Positions 1-8,649 are shown, counted from the first letter of the stretch. The stretch is 64,000 nt of DNA from Saccharothrix carnea (GCF_003014735.1 NZ_PYAX01000025.1:1-64000); one strand, 5' to 3'. Notes: generated from the letters alone by a model not told the origin. Numbers and translations are program-made.

Positions 1-85
1 CGGCGCCAAGGTCCTCTGCGGCAACATCCCCACCGCCAACGCCACCGTCTTCGTCATCGACAAGGTCATGATGCCCACCTCCTGA
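1..85 (+). CDS. C-terminal end of a fasciclin (FAS1) domain protein, partial
   Basis: Only the last 27 codons are present (frame from base 2, TGA at 83-85). The peptide GAKVLCGNIPTANATVFVID followed by KVMMPTS matches the usual end of bacterial FAS1 domains, where a Cys-Gly-Asn and T-A-N-A-T-V stretch precedes the final strand ending in D-x-V-L-M-P. Such proteins are normally secreted or lipid-anchored and adhesive. The call rests on this short tail; the signal peptide and most of the domain lie upstream of the window. Confidence 0.7.
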   Translation, partial: GAKVLCGNIPTANATVFVIDKVMMPTS

Positions 86-335
86 CCTCACCGCCCCGCA
101 CCCCTGGGCCGCGACCACTCTCCCCGTGGCCGCGGCCCTCGCACGGCGCCACCTGGACACCGCTTGCGGTCGTGGGGCGAGTTCGCCACTCGGGAGGCCG
201 GCGAACCGGATCGCTGATCCGGGTAGCCGACGCGTCGAGCTGCAACGCCCGGTGTCAGCGGCTGCACCGATCAGGAATCCTCCGCCACGTCGTCAGTTCT
301 GGTAGCCCCTCAGCACCGGTGGAAGGATCGACGAC

Positions 336-1343
336 ATGACCGACGCCAGACCGCTGGGCGCCGACGAGGCCGCGTTCATCGCGGCGGCCCGCGCAGGCGA
401 CGCGGCGCAGTTCGCGCTCGTCACCGAGCGCCACCGGCGTGAGCTGCAGGTGCACTGCTACCGGATGCTCGCGAACTACGAGGACGCCCAGGACATGACG
501 CAGGAGACGTTCCTGCGGGCGTGGCACAAGCGGGAGTCGTTCAAGGGCCACGCCGCGCTGCGGACCTGGCTGTACCGGATCGCGACGAACGCCTGCCTGG
601 ACTTCCTGGACAAGCACAACGACCGCACACCCGTGCCGTCCGGGCTGGCGGACCCCGCCTCCGAGGTGCTGTACCTGCAGCCGTACCCCGACCGGGTGCT
701 CCCCGAGGACCCGCAGGAAGCGGTGGTGGCGCGGGAGACGATCGAGCTGGCGTTCATCGTCGCCGTCCAGCACCTGCCGCCGCGGCAGCGGGCGGTGTTC
801 ATCCTGCGCGACGTCCTCGGCTGGCCGGCGTCGAAGGCCGCCGACGTCCTCGAGCTGACCGTCGCATCGGTGACCAGCGCTTTGCAGCGGGCGCGCGTGA
901 CGGTGCGCGGGCAGCTGCCCGACCGCCGCCTCGACTGGCGGAGCCCCGCCACCCACGAGCTGTCGGATGGCGAACGCGGCGTGGTGAAGTCGTACATCGA
1001 CGCCCATGTGCGCAACGACCTCGACGGGCTGACGTCCCTGCTGCGCGACGACCTGCGCTTCGCGATGCTGCCCGAGTCGGGCACCACGTCCGTGACGGCC
1101 GAGGACGCGGTGGACGGCTGGGTCGCCGGCGGGCTCTTCCAGCGCGGCTACGACGACTGGCGCGGTACCACCACGACGCTCAACCGCATGCCTGCCGCCG
1201 CGCTGTACCGACGCACCCCCGACGACCCGGAGTACCGGCTGTTCGCCGTCGCGGTCCTGCACATCGTCGACGGGAGGATCGCCGAGCTCACCGGATTCGA
1301 CGCCACCGGCAAACCGTGGCTGGACCTGCCCCCGACACTGTGA
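336..1343 (+). CDS. ECF-type sigma-70 factor with C-terminal SnoaL-like domain
   Basis: 335 residues, ATG with an upstream GGAAGGA. Sigma region 2 lies at about residues 20-90 (YRMLANYEDAQDMTQETFLR, then the RTWLYRIATNACLDFLD core) and region 4 at about 150-195 (LPPRQRAVFILRDVLGWP and the helix-turn-helix with VTSALQRAR). Residues from about 210 form a SnoaL/NTF2-like domain ending in GFDATGKPW. This layout is that of the large actinobacterial SigG/TIGR02960-like group, in which the tail modulates sigma activity. No anti-sigma gene is adjacent. The gene is monocistronic and ends at a strong shared terminator. Its regulon is not evident. Confidence 0.9.
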   Translation: MTDARPLGADEAAFIAAARAGDAAQFALVTERHRRELQVHCYRMLANYEDAQDMTQETFLRAWHKRESFKGHAALRTWLYRIATNACLDFLDKHNDRTPVPSGLADPASEVLYLQPYPDRVLPEDPQEAVVARETIELAFIVAVQHLPPRQRAVFILRDVLGWPASKAADVLELTVASVTSALQRARVTVRGQLPDRRLDWRSPATHELSDGERGVVKSYIDAHVRNDLDGLTSLLRDDLRFAMLPESGTTSVTAEDAVDGWVAGGLFQRGYDDWRGTTTTLNRMPAAALYRRTPDDPEYRLFAVAVLHIVDGRIAELTGFDATGKPWLDLPPTL

Positions 1344-1380
1344 TCACACGTGTCCCCTTCGTCGGCCAGTCCAGCGCACC

Positions 1381-1430
1381 GGCGGGGTGACTTCGACCTG
1401 GCCTCACGAGCCGGTCGAAGTCACCCCGCC
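1381..1430. terminator. Bidirectional terminator between sigma factor and reductase genes
   Basis: A perfect 18-bp inverted repeat (1381-1398 with 1413-1430, 14-nt loop) lies between two convergent genes, 38 bases after one stop and 6 bases after the other. It is well placed to end transcription from both sides. Confidence 0.85.
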
Positions 1431-1435
1431 CGCGC

Positions 1436-2020
1436 TCATCGCCTCGTCTCGTACCGGGTCAGCACCACGCCGCCGGGAAACGTCCGGTTCTCCACCAGGG
1501 TCAGGTTCACCCAGCTGTCCAGCGCCGTGAAGAACGGCGTGCCGCCGCCCACCAGGACCGGCACGGTGACCAGCACGTACTCGTCGATCAGCCCGGCCCG
1601 CATGGCCGCCGCGGCGAGCGTCGCGCCGCCGATGTCCATCGGGCCGGCGTCCTCGGCCTTGAGCCGGTTGATCTCGGTGACGGCGTCACCGGTGACCAGG
1701 CGGGTGTTCCAGTCGACCGCGCCGATCGTCGAGGAGAACACCACCTTCGGCATGTCCCGCCAGCGGCGGGCGTACTCGATCACCGCCGGTGTGGCGCCGG
1801 GCTGCCGGTCGGCGGTCGGCCAGTGGGGACTCATCGCCTCCCACAGCTTGCGCCCGTACAGCGCCAGGCCCGTCGCCGCCACCCGGTCGGACCACCACTG
1901 GAACAGCTCGTCGCTCGGTGACGAGTCCGGGCCCTCACCCCCGCTCCAGCCGAGGTCGTCGCCGGGCGCGGCGATGTAGCCGTCCAGGGTCACGTTCATG
2001 CCGAAGGTCAGTTTTCGCAC
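1436..2020 (-). CDS. Dihydrofolate reductase family protein (RibD C-terminal type)
   Basis: 194 residues starting at a GTG (VRKLTFGMNVTLDGYIA) with GGAGG upstream; a longer frame has no supporting start. The N-terminal strand plus TLDGYIAAPGDD, LYGRKLWEAM, KVVFSST and the DIGGATLAAAAMRAGLIDEY stretch are typical of the DHFR/RibD-C fold, which binds NADPH and reduces a pterin- or pyrimidine-like substrate. The real substrate of this stand-alone actinobacterial group is generally unknown. It is not the essential FolA, whose motif set differs. Monocistronic. Confidence 0.85.
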   Translation of the reverse strand: MRKLTFGMNVTLDGYIAAPGDDLGWSGGEGPDSSPSDELFQWWSDRVAATGLALYGRKLWEAMSPHWPTADRQPGATPAVIEYARRWRDMPKVVFSSTIGAVDWNTRLVTGDAVTEINRLKAEDAGPMDIGGATLAAAAMRAGLIDEYVLVTVPVLVGGGTPFFTALDSWVNLTLVENRTFPGGVVLTRYETRR

Positions 2021-2124
2021 GGCGTCAGCCTCCAGTGAGTCGGTCTCACACGTACAGACGGGCGCGACGCGAGAACCTGATCTGTGCGACCCGCGTCGAG
2101 CTCTGGCCGGAGGACTGGTGTGGC

Positions 2125-2168
2125 GCGGGCGCGGGCACCGGTTCACAGGACCTGGTGCCCGCGCCCGC
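2125..2168 (-). terminator. Hairpin terminator after the small ORF
   Basis: A perfect 15-bp GC-rich inverted repeat (2125-2139 with 2154-2168, 14-nt loop) starts 5 bases after the stop of the 33-codon ORF on the minus strand. It probably closes the ROK-small ORF transcript before the reductase gene. Confidence 0.7.
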
Positions 2169-2173
2169 TGCTT

Positions 2174-2275
2174 TCAGCGCCCGTTCCCGGCGGGCGGCAC
2201 GACGAGCAGGCAACCGGCGGCGGCGAGCGTGATCGCTCTGCCACCGAGAGGTCTGCGAGGACGGGATGTGCGCAT
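2174..2275 (-). CDS. 33-residue basic, membrane-prone small protein (hypothetical)
   Basis: A short ATG frame preceded by GAGGAG at ideal distance (CACCA spacer). The product begins MRTSRPRRPLGGR, then has a hydrophobic run ITLAAAGCLLVVPP and ends NGR. Its stop is followed immediately by a strong hairpin terminator. The arrangement of Shine-Dalgarno, ORF and terminator argues for a real gene, about 90 bases downstream of the ROK regulator and on the same strand. I do not recognise a family. It could be a small membrane peptide, or the start of a lipoprotein or secreted protein lost by deletion. Confidence 0.5.
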   Translation of the reverse strand: MRTSRPRRPLGGRAITLAAAGCLLVVPPAGNGR

Positions 2276-2366
2276 TGGTGCTCCTCGTTGAGCGTCCATC
2301 GGCGGTGATGGGCGTGCGTCGTCGCCACGGCTGCTACCGCCGTGGTGATGGCCCGTGCGACGGGGG

Positions 2367-3530
2367 TCAGGTGGTGGTTCGTGGAGGGAGAGCGGCGAGC
2401 ACGGTGCGCTGGATCGCCACGGCGGCGGCGCCGCGGGCCCAGAGCGTGGGGTCGTCGTTGATGAACCGCAGGTCGATCGGGGACGCTTCGGCGTGGCGGG
2501 CCTGGGCGATGCCCGCGCGGACCCGCGCCTCGGCGACCTGGGCGAGCCGGATGCCCTCACCGGTGAGGATGACCCGTTCCGGTTGGGCGATGTTGGCGAC
2601 GGCCGCGATCAGCGTGCCGAACGCGTGGGCGGCCCGGCCGATGATCTGGTCGGCGACCTGGTCACCGGCCTCGGCCAGGTCGAGCACCTCGTCGTAGGTG
2701 ACGGACCGGCCCAGGGTCAGGGCGGCCTGCGACCGGATGGCGTCGGTGGTCAGCAGAGCTTTCACGCAGCCGCGGTGCCCCTCGGGGCAGGCCGGGCCGA
2801 GCGGGTCGATGGGGAAGTGCCCGAGCAGGCCGAGGCCCGAGTCCGGGCCGCCGACCAGCCGGTCGTGCACCACGAGCCCACCGCCGACACCGGCGCCGAT
2901 GGTGAGCACGGCGAAGCTCTCGACGTCGCGGCCGTCGCCGAACCAGTGCTCGGCCTCCAGCAGGGCGTCGAGGTCGTTGGACACCACGGTCGGCCTGCCG
3001 GTCGCCCGGGAGACCTCCGCGCCCAGGTCGACGTCCTTCCAGTGCAGGAACACCGCCCGCCGCACGCGGGTGAACCCGTGCACGACACCGCCTATGCCGA
3101 TGCCGACGGCGGCGACGGGCCGGGCCGGGTCGTCCAGCCGGGCGACCAGCTCGGCGACCTGCGCCACGACCGCCTCCGGCGCGTGGTCGGTGATCTCGAC
3201 GGTGGCGCTGTCGAGGATGTCGGCGCGGAGGTTGGTCAGCACGCCGTAGGCGCGGAAGCCCGTGAGCTTGAGACCGATGAACCGCTGGACGTCGGGGTCG
3301 ACGTCCAACGGCTGCAGCGGACGGCCGCCGCCGCGCAGGTTCGGGGTCTCGACCTCGCGCAGCAGGCCGGCGTCCATCAGGGGCTTGGTCAGCCGGGTCA
3401 GGCTCGCCGTCGAGAGGCCCAAGCGGTCCGCCAGCTCCGACCTGGCCAGCGGGCCGTGGAGCAGCACCTCCAGCGTCACGCGGCGGGCGGAGGGCAGCAG
3501 GGGTGCCCAGGGTGAGGCGGCGTCGAGCAC
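2367..3530 (-). CDS. ROK-family transcriptional repressor of the alpha-glucan locus
   Basis: 387 residues from a GTG with GAGGAG six bases upstream; the frame extends further but without a better start. The N-terminal winged helix (about residues 12-70, SELADRLGLSTASLTRLTKPLMDAGLL) is followed by a sugar-kinase-like ROK domain with GIGIGGVV, the SNDLDALLEAEHWFG stretch, the GAGVGGGLV loop and a Cys-x-x-Gly-His-Arg-Gly-Cys zinc motif. Members sense a sugar or sugar phosphate and release DNA. It is divergent from the importer operon, and the intergenic region contains a candidate operator also found before the dextranase gene. The likely inducer is an isomaltooligosaccharide or glucose derivative (inference). 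Confidence 0.88.
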   Translation of the reverse strand: MLDAASPWAPLLPSARRVTLEVLLHGPLARSELADRLGLSTASLTRLTKPLMDAGLLREVETPNLRGGGRPLQPLDVDPDVQRFIGLKLTGFRAYGVLTNLRADILDSATVEITDHAPEAVVAQVAELVARLDDPARPVAAVGIGIGGVVHGFTRVRRAVFLHWKDVDLGAEVSRATGRPTVVSNDLDALLEAEHWFGDGRDVESFAVLTIGAGVGGGLVVHDRLVGGPDSGLGLLGHFPIDPLGPACPEGHRGCVKALLTTDAIRSQAALTLGRSVTYDEVLDLAEAGDQVADQIIGRAAHAFGTLIAAVANIAQPERVILTGEGIRLAQVAEARVRAGIAQARHAEASPIDLRFINDDPTLWARGAAAVAIQRTVLAALPPRTTT

Positions 3531-3563
3531 CGTGCACTCCTCGTCGAGGTCGGGGGTAACCGG

Positions 3564-3597
3564 GCCGCAATAGTACCGCGACAAAACTAGCTGGCAA
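3564..3597 (-). promoter_or_regulatory. ROK gene promoter overlapping a candidate ROK operator
   Basis: Read on the minus strand there is TTGCCA (3592-3597), a 16-bp spacer and TACTAT (3570-3575). The -10 box lies inside GCCGCAATAGTAC (3564-3576). This 13-mer recurs with one change at 8629-8641 ahead of the dextranase gene. Further CGACAAA/TGACAAA copies lie at about 3579-3585, 3608-3614 and 3668-3674. The layout suggests autorepression plus control of the divergent importer; binding is inferred. Confidence 0.55.
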
Positions 3598-3633
3598 GGC
3601 CCTCTGCGTGACAAAAACGTGACTAGCTGCGGG

Positions 3634-3663
3634 TTGACGCGTTACAGTGACGTCGCCCTTAAT
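3634..3663 (+). promoter_or_regulatory. Possible promoter of the sugar ABC importer operon
   Basis: TTGACG (3634-3639) and CTTAAT (3658-3663), 18 bp apart, sit about 57 bases before the ATG of the solute-binding protein gene. The fit to a vegetative promoter is fair, and the CGACAAA-type repeats flank it. Tentative. Confidence 0.4.
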
Positions 3664-3720
3664 GTTGCGACAAAGAAATCCCGGTAGGCGACGCCGCCGT
3701 CGCGACTCTGGAGGATCGAC

Positions 3721-5001
3721 ATGCGCAAGCACCCCCTACGGCTGGTCACCGCGGTGGCCGCCGCCTTGGCGCTGGTGATGACCGGGTGTTCGAGCGGAGG
3801 TGACTCCGGGGATCCCGACACGCTCAAGGTCTGGTGGTGGGAGACCGACGACAGCGCGCTGTCGGCCGCCTGGAAGCAGGCCGTCTCGATCTTCGAGAAG
3901 GAGCACCCCGGCGTCACCGTGAAGCAGGAGCTCAAGACCTACGAGCAGATGCAGCAGTCCGGCCAGCTCATCCTGGACTCCAACGACACCCCGGACGTGC
4001 TGGAGTACCTCAAGGGCAACGCCACCGCCGGCGTCGTGGCCAAGGCGGGCCTGCTCACCGACCTGACCGACGTCGCCAAGACCCGCGGCTGGAAGCTGGA
4101 CAACACCTCCCAAGACGTCGGCCTGTACGACGACAACGGGCTCATGGGGTCGGGCAAGCGGTACGGGATCACGAACTACGGCGAGTACGTCGGCGTCTGG
4201 TACAACCAGGACCTGTTCGCCCAGCACGACGTGCAGGTGCCGACCACGCTGGCCGAGCTCGAGAACGCGCTGAAGACCTTCGCCGACAAGGGCGTCACGC
4301 CGTTGGCGCTCGGCTCGGCCGACTACCCCGGCCCGCACCTGCTGTACTCGCTGGCCCTGGCGCACATGGACGAGCAGTCCCTGGCCGCCTACCAGCGGTT
4401 CCAGGGCGAGGTGGACTGGTCGGCGTGGGAGAAGGCCGCCACCACGATGCGCCAGTGGGTGGAGAAGAAGTACATCAGCACCGACTCCACCGGCATCCCC
4501 GCCCAGGACGCGGGCAACGCGTTCATCGCGGGCCAGTACCCGATGTTCGTCTCCGGCACGTGGTGGTCCGGGCAGATCGCCGAGCAGCCCACGTTCAAGA
4601 CCGGTCAGTTCTTGTTCCCCGGCAACGAGCTGCACCCCGGCTCCGGCGGCAACCTGTGGGTCGTGCCCGCGAAGGCCAAGAACAAGGACCTCGCGTACGA
4701 CTTCCTGGAGATCACCCAGCGGCCCGAGGTGCAGAACTTCCTGGCCGACAAGGGTGGCGTGCCGGTCGCGTCCGAGCCCGGTTCGGCCAGCTCGGCGATG
4801 GGGCTGCTGGTGAGCGACCGGTTCACCGAGCTGCTGTCCGGCGACAACGGCGGGCTCGCGCTGTACCCGGACTGGCCGGTGGCCGGGTTGAACGACGTGC
4901 TGCTGGCCAACACCACGAACCTCGTCGGTGGTGACGCGACACCGCAGCAGGTGGTCGAGGCGATCAAGGCCGCCTACGACGCCGGCAAGCCGACCTCCTA
5001 G
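3721..5001 (+). CDS. Sugar ABC transporter solute-binding lipoprotein
   Basis: 426 residues with GGAGG upstream of the ATG. The first 22 residues form a lipoprotein signal (LALVMTGC) with the lipid-anchored Cys22, then a short Ser/Gly linker. The rest has the family 1 extracellular solute-binding fold: LKVWWWETDD near the start, EKEHPGVTVKQ, TPDVLEYLKGN, a WYNQDLF segment, FIAGQYPMFVSGTWW and PDWPVAGLNDVL. It captures oligosaccharides outside the membrane and delivers them to the two permeases encoded next. With GH13 and GH49 genes downstream, isomaltooligosaccharides are the likely cargo. The ATPase is not in the locus, as is common where one MsiK-like ATPase serves many importers. Confidence 0.9.
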   Translation: MRKHPLRLVTAVAAALALVMTGCSSGGDSGDPDTLKVWWWETDDSALSAAWKQAVSIFEKEHPGVTVKQELKTYEQMQQSGQLILDSNDTPDVLEYLKGNATAGVVAKAGLLTDLTDVAKTRGWKLDNTSQDVGLYDDNGLMGSGKRYGITNYGEYVGVWYNQDLFAQHDVQVPTTLAELENALKTFADKGVTPLALGSADYPGPHLLYSLALAHMDEQSLAAYQRFQGEVDWSAWEKAATTMRQWVEKKYISTDSTGIPAQDAGNAFIAGQYPMFVSGTWWSGQIAEQPTFKTGQFLFPGNELHPGSGGNLWVVPAKAKNKDLAYDFLEITQRPEVQNFLADKGGVPVASEPGSASSAMGLLVSDRFTELLSGDNGGLALYPDWPVAGLNDVLLANTTNLVGGDATPQQVVEAIKAAYDAGKPTS

Positions 5002-5028
5002 GTCGGTCGGACCGCCGAAAGGATCGCC

Positions 5029-5991
5029 ATGTCCTCGTCGAACACAGCCACGCACACCGTCGCGCCACGTCGCGCGCGCCAGGGCACGTCCGAACGCCGC
5101 AGCGGCTACTGGTGGTACATCCTGCCGGGCGCGGTCGGGTTCCTCGCCGTGGTCGCCGTGCCGTTCGGGATGAACCTCTGGTACAGCCTCACGTCCTTCC
5201 GGGGCGTGGGCGACCCGGTGTTCATCGGGTTGGAGAACTACCAGCGGTTGTTGGGCGACCCGCTGTTCTGGGCGTCGTTCCGGCACAGCGTGGCGTTCAT
5301 CGTGGCCATGGCGATCCTCCCGACGGCCATCGGGGTGGTGGTCGCGGCCGTGCTGTTCAACTTCATCTCGCCGAAGTTCGGGTCGAAGGTGGCGAGCTTC
5401 CTGCGCGCCACCTACTACCTGCCGCAGATCCTGCCGATCGCGGTCGCGGGCGTGCTGTGGAAGTGGATGTACCAACCCCAGTACGGGATCATCAACACCA
5501 CCCTGCGCGACCTCGGGCTCGGCGGCCTGGCGCAGAACTGGCTCGGTGACTCCGACCTGGCCATCTACGCGGTGATGAACGTGCTGGTCTGGCTCCAGAT
5601 CGGCTACACCGTGGTGGTGTTCATGGCCGGGCTGTCCCGGGTGGACCCGGCCCTGTACGAGGCCGCCGAGCTGGACGGCGCGACCTGGTGGCAGCAGTTC
5701 CGCACCATCACGCTCAACCAGCTGCGGCCGGAGATCGCGGTCGTGCTGATCACCACGTCGGTGGCGGCGCTGAAGGTGTTCGCGCCGATCTTCGTGCTCA
5801 CCCGCGGCGGTCCGGGCACCAGCACGATCGTGCCCGCCTACTTCTCGTTCTCCAACTTCTTCACCACCACCAAGGTCGGCTACGGCGCCGCGGTGGCGTC
5901 CGTGCTGGCGCTGATGATCTCGGTCGTCGCGGTCGCGCTGCTGCGCTACCAGACCCGCAACTCCGAAGGGTTCGAAGATGGCCGTGGATAG
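5029..5991 (+). CDS. Sugar ABC transporter permease (MalF/LacF type)
   Basis: 320 residues, ATG after AAAGGA. About six transmembrane helices are visible, beginning with YILPGAVGFLAVVAVPFGMNL at about residue 28. The cytoplasmic EAA loop, which docks the ATPase, reads EAAELDGATWWQQFRTITL, with the conserved EAA...G spacing and an FRTITLNQLRPEI continuation. It forms the import channel together with the next gene product, whose start overlaps this gene by 14 bases. It lies 27 bases after the binding-protein gene in one operon. Confidence 0.9.
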   Translation: MSSSNTATHTVAPRRARQGTSERRSGYWWYILPGAVGFLAVVAVPFGMNLWYSLTSFRGVGDPVFIGLENYQRLLGDPLFWASFRHSVAFIVAMAILPTAIGVVVAAVLFNFISPKFGSKVASFLRATYYLPQILPIAVAGVLWKWMYQPQYGIINTTLRDLGLGGLAQNWLGDSDLAIYAVMNVLVWLQIGYTVVVFMAGLSRVDPALYEAAELDGATWWQQFRTITLNQLRPEIAVVLITTSVAALKVFAPIFVLTRGGPGTSTIVPAYFSFSNFFTTTKVGYGAAVASVLALMISVVAVALLRYQTRNSEGFEDGRG

Positions 5992-6880
5992 CCTGGAGAA
6001 GACGGCCGTGAGCCCGACGACGCCTCCCGCACCGGTCGTGCGAAAGGTCAAGCGGCGCAAGCGCGGAGTCAGCGGCTGGGTGGTGCTCGCCCTGCTCGCC
6101 GGGGTCGGCCTGCTGATGCTGTTCCCGTTCTGGATCGCGGTCATCAACGCGTTCAAGCCCGCGCCCGACTACATCGCCAACGGGCCGGTCTCCGTGCCCA
6201 CCGAACTGGACTTCTCCGCCCTGGTCGACTTCTGGGGCGGCGTCGACTTCAACCGCAAGCTGCTCAACAGCGTCGTGATCAGCGGCAGCGTGGCCCTGAT
6301 CGCGGTGGCGCTGAGCCTGCTGTCGGCGTTCGCCATCGGCATCGGCCGCATCCGCGGTCGGGTGTGGATCCTCGCGCTGTTCATGCTCGCGTTCACCATC
6401 CCGCAGGAAGCCCTGGTGTACCCGCTGTTCGTGCTCACCCGCGACCTCGGGCTGTACGACACGATGACCGGCGTCGTCATCATCCTGGCCGTGCTCCAGA
6501 GCGCGTTCGGCACCTACATGCTGTCCTCGGTGCTCGGCACGTTCCCGCCGGAGGTGCTGGAGGCCGCCAGGCTCGACGGCGCCAGCCGCTTCCAGGTGCT
6601 GCGGCTGGTGGTGTTGCCGCTGACCAGGCCGACCATGGCCGTGCTGATGACGTTCTTCTTCATCTGGACGTGGAACGACTTCTTCCTGCCCCTGGTGCTG
6701 CTGCCCTCGGCGGACAACCAGACCGTGTCGGTCGCGCTCGGCGCGTTGAGCGGGCAGTACACCAGCGACCCCACCGCCCTGGCCGCCGCCTCGCTGGCGG
6801 GCATCCTGCCCGCACTCGTGTTCTTCATCCTCTTCCAACGCACGCTCATGCGCGGCGTCAACCTCGGCGCGGTCAAATAA
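5978..6880 (+). CDS. Sugar ABC transporter permease (MalG/LacG type)
   Basis: 300 residues; the ATG overlaps the preceding permease by 14 bases, indicating translational coupling. A basic N-terminal tail is followed by a helix at about residues 32-54 (VVLALLAGVGLLMLFPFWIA) and five more. The EAA loop is EAARLDGASRFQVLRLVVLP. It pairs with the upstream permease to form the heterodimeric pore. The operon carries no nucleotide-binding subunit. Confidence 0.9.
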   Translation: MAVDSLEKTAVSPTTPPAPVVRKVKRRKRGVSGWVVLALLAGVGLLMLFPFWIAVINAFKPAPDYIANGPVSVPTELDFSALVDFWGGVDFNRKLLNSVVISGSVALIAVALSLLSAFAIGIGRIRGRVWILALFMLAFTIPQEALVYPLFVLTRDLGLYDTMTGVVIILAVLQSAFGTYMLSSVLGTFPPEVLEAARLDGASRFQVLRLVVLPLTRPTMAVLMTFFFIWTWNDFFLPLVLLPSADNQTVSVALGALSGQYTSDPTALAAASLAGILPALVFFILFQRTLMRGVNLGAVK

Positions 6881-6899
6881 CTCCCCACGAAGGACATCC

Positions 6900-8627
6900 A
6901 TGACTCTCGAGCAGACAGTGGCCACGACCGTGGGCACCGCACCGTGGTGGACCTCGGCAGTGGTGTACCAGGTCTACCCGCGCAGCTTCGCCGACTCCAA
7001 CGGCGATGGCGTCGGCGACCTCAACGGCGTCACGTCGCGGTTGGACCACCTGGAGCGGTTGGGCGTCGACGTGATCTGGCTGTCGCCCGTCTACGCCTCG
7101 CCGCACGCCGACAACGGCTACGACATCTCCGACTACCAGGCGATCGACCCCGCGTTCGGCACGCTGGAGGACTTCGACCGCCTGCTGGCCGAGGTGCACG
7201 CCCGCGGGATGAAGCTGGTGATGGACCTGGTGGTCAACCACACCTCGGACGAACACCCGTGGTTCGTCGAGTCCCGCTCGTCCAAGGACAGCCCCAAACG
7301 GGACTGGTACTGGTGGCGTCCGCCGCGCGAGGGTTTCGAGGCCGGGCAGCCCGGCGCGGAGCCGACGAACTGGGAGTCGTTCTTCTCCGGCCCCACGTGG
7401 ACGTTGGACGAGGCGACGGGGGAGTACTACCTGCACCTGTTCGACCGCAAGCAGCCGGACCTCAACTGGGAGAACCCCGAGGTCAGGGAGGCTGTCCACG
7501 CGATGATGCGGTGGTGGCTGGACCGGGGCGTGGACGGCTTCCGGATGGACGTCATCAACCTCATCTCCAAGAACCCCGAGCTGCCGGACGGCGCCACCAC
7601 CGGCACCGGCGGTCTCGGCGACGGGTTCCCCCACTACAGCACGGGGCCGCGCATCCACGAGTTCCTCCAGGAGATGCACCGCGAGGTGTTCGAGGGGCGG
7701 TCCGGTCAGCTGCTCAACGTGGGTGAGACGCTGGGCGTGACGTGGGAGCAGGCCCGGCTGTTCACCGACCCCGCGCGGCGCGAGCTGGACATGGTGTTCC
7801 AGTTCGAACACGTGTCGCTGGACCACGGGCCCGGCGGCAAGTTCGACCCGAAGCCGCTGGACCTTCGCGACCTCAAGGCGTCGCTGGGCCGGTGGCAGAC
7901 CGCGCTGGCCGACGTCGGGTGGAACAGCCTGTACTGGAACAACCACGACCAGCCCCGCGTGGTGTCGCGGTTCGGCGACGACCGCAAGTACTGGCGCGAG
8001 TCGGCGACCGCCCTGGCGACCGTGCTGCACCTGCAGCGGGGCACGCCGTTCGTCTACCAGGGCGAGGAGCTGGGGATGACGAACGCGCCGTTCGCCGGCG
8101 TGCACGAGATGCGCGACGTCGAGTCGCTCAACCACTACGCCGAGGCCGTCGCCGCCGGCGGCGATCCGGAGTCGGTGCTGCGCGGCCTGCGCGCGATGGG
8201 CCGCGACAACGGCCGCACACCGGTGCAGTGGGACGCGAGCCCGAACGCCGGGTTCACGGCCGGTGAGCCGTGGATCGAGGTTAACCCCAACCACACCTGG
8301 CTCAACGCCCAGGCCCAGTACGACGACCCGGACTCCGTCTTCAACCACTACCGCCGGCTCATCGAGCTGCGCCACTCGCTGCCGGTGATCGCGCGCGGCG
8401 ACTTCCGGATGGTCCTGGCCGACGAGCCCTACCTCTACGCCTACGAACGCACCCTGGACAACGACCGCTTGCTCGTCGTGGCCAACCTCGGCGGCACGCC
8501 GCAGACCGCCACCCTGGACGGCGCCTGGTCGGCTGCCGACCTGCTGCTGACCAACGTCGACGAGCCGTCGGTCGTGAGCGGCCGGATCCCCATGGAGCCG
8601 TGGTCCGCCCACGTCTTCATGAAGTGA
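6900..8627 (+). CDS. GH13 alpha-glucosidase, oligo-1,6-glucosidase type
   Basis: 575 residues, intracellular (no signal peptide), 19 bases after the permease gene. The four GH13 regions are present: DLVVNHTSDEHPWF, GFRMDVIN with nucleophile Asp217, NVGET with acid/base Glu276, and YWNNHDQPR with Asp350. Val directly after the nucleophile region (MDV rather than MDT) is associated in this family with alpha-1,6 specificity. It would cleave imported isomaltooligosaccharides to glucose. Context (importer, ROK repressor, dextranase) agrees. Trehalulose/isomaltulose or sucrose cleavage cannot be excluded from sequence alone. Confidence 0.92.
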   Translation: MTLEQTVATTVGTAPWWTSAVVYQVYPRSFADSNGDGVGDLNGVTSRLDHLERLGVDVIWLSPVYASPHADNGYDISDYQAIDPAFGTLEDFDRLLAEVHARGMKLVMDLVVNHTSDEHPWFVESRSSKDSPKRDWYWWRPPREGFEAGQPGAEPTNWESFFSGPTWTLDEATGEYYLHLFDRKQPDLNWENPEVREAVHAMMRWWLDRGVDGFRMDVINLISKNPELPDGATTGTGGLGDGFPHYSTGPRIHEFLQEMHREVFEGRSGQLLNVGETLGVTWEQARLFTDPARRELDMVFQFEHVSLDHGPGGKFDPKPLDLRDLKASLGRWQTALADVGWNSLYWNNHDQPRVVSRFGDDRKYWRESATALATVLHLQRGTPFVYQGEELGMTNAPFAGVHEMRDVESLNHYAEAVAAGGDPESVLRGLRAMGRDNGRTPVQWDASPNAGFTAGEPWIEVNPNHTWLNAQAQYDDPDSVFNHYRRLIELRHSLPVIARGDFRMVLADEPYLYAYERTLDNDRLLVVANLGGTPQTATLDGAWSAADLLLTNVDEPSVVSGRIPMEPWSAHVFMK

Positions 8628-8628
8628 G

Positions 8629-8649
8629 GCCGCAGTAGTACGACGCAAA
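8629..8649. promoter_or_regulatory. Candidate ROK operator before the dextranase gene
   Basis: GCCGCAGTAGTAC followed by GACGCAAA repeats the element next to the ROK gene (one change in the first 13 bases). It starts three bases after the glucosidase stop and 51 bases before the dextranase ATG. It is the only other copy I found, which ties the extracellular enzyme to the same regulator. Confidence 0.55.

Noticed and set aside
3531-3614. Longer start for the dextran-locus ROK gene
   Set aside because: The longer frame runs through the promoter and operator and has no ribosome site; the GTG at 3530 has GAGGAG six bases upstream.
3736-6156. 806-codon open frame antisense to the sugar importer genes
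   Set aside because: Arg/Val/Gly-rich composition with no domains, no ribosome site, and full overlap with well-supported genes; a GC-bias shadow.
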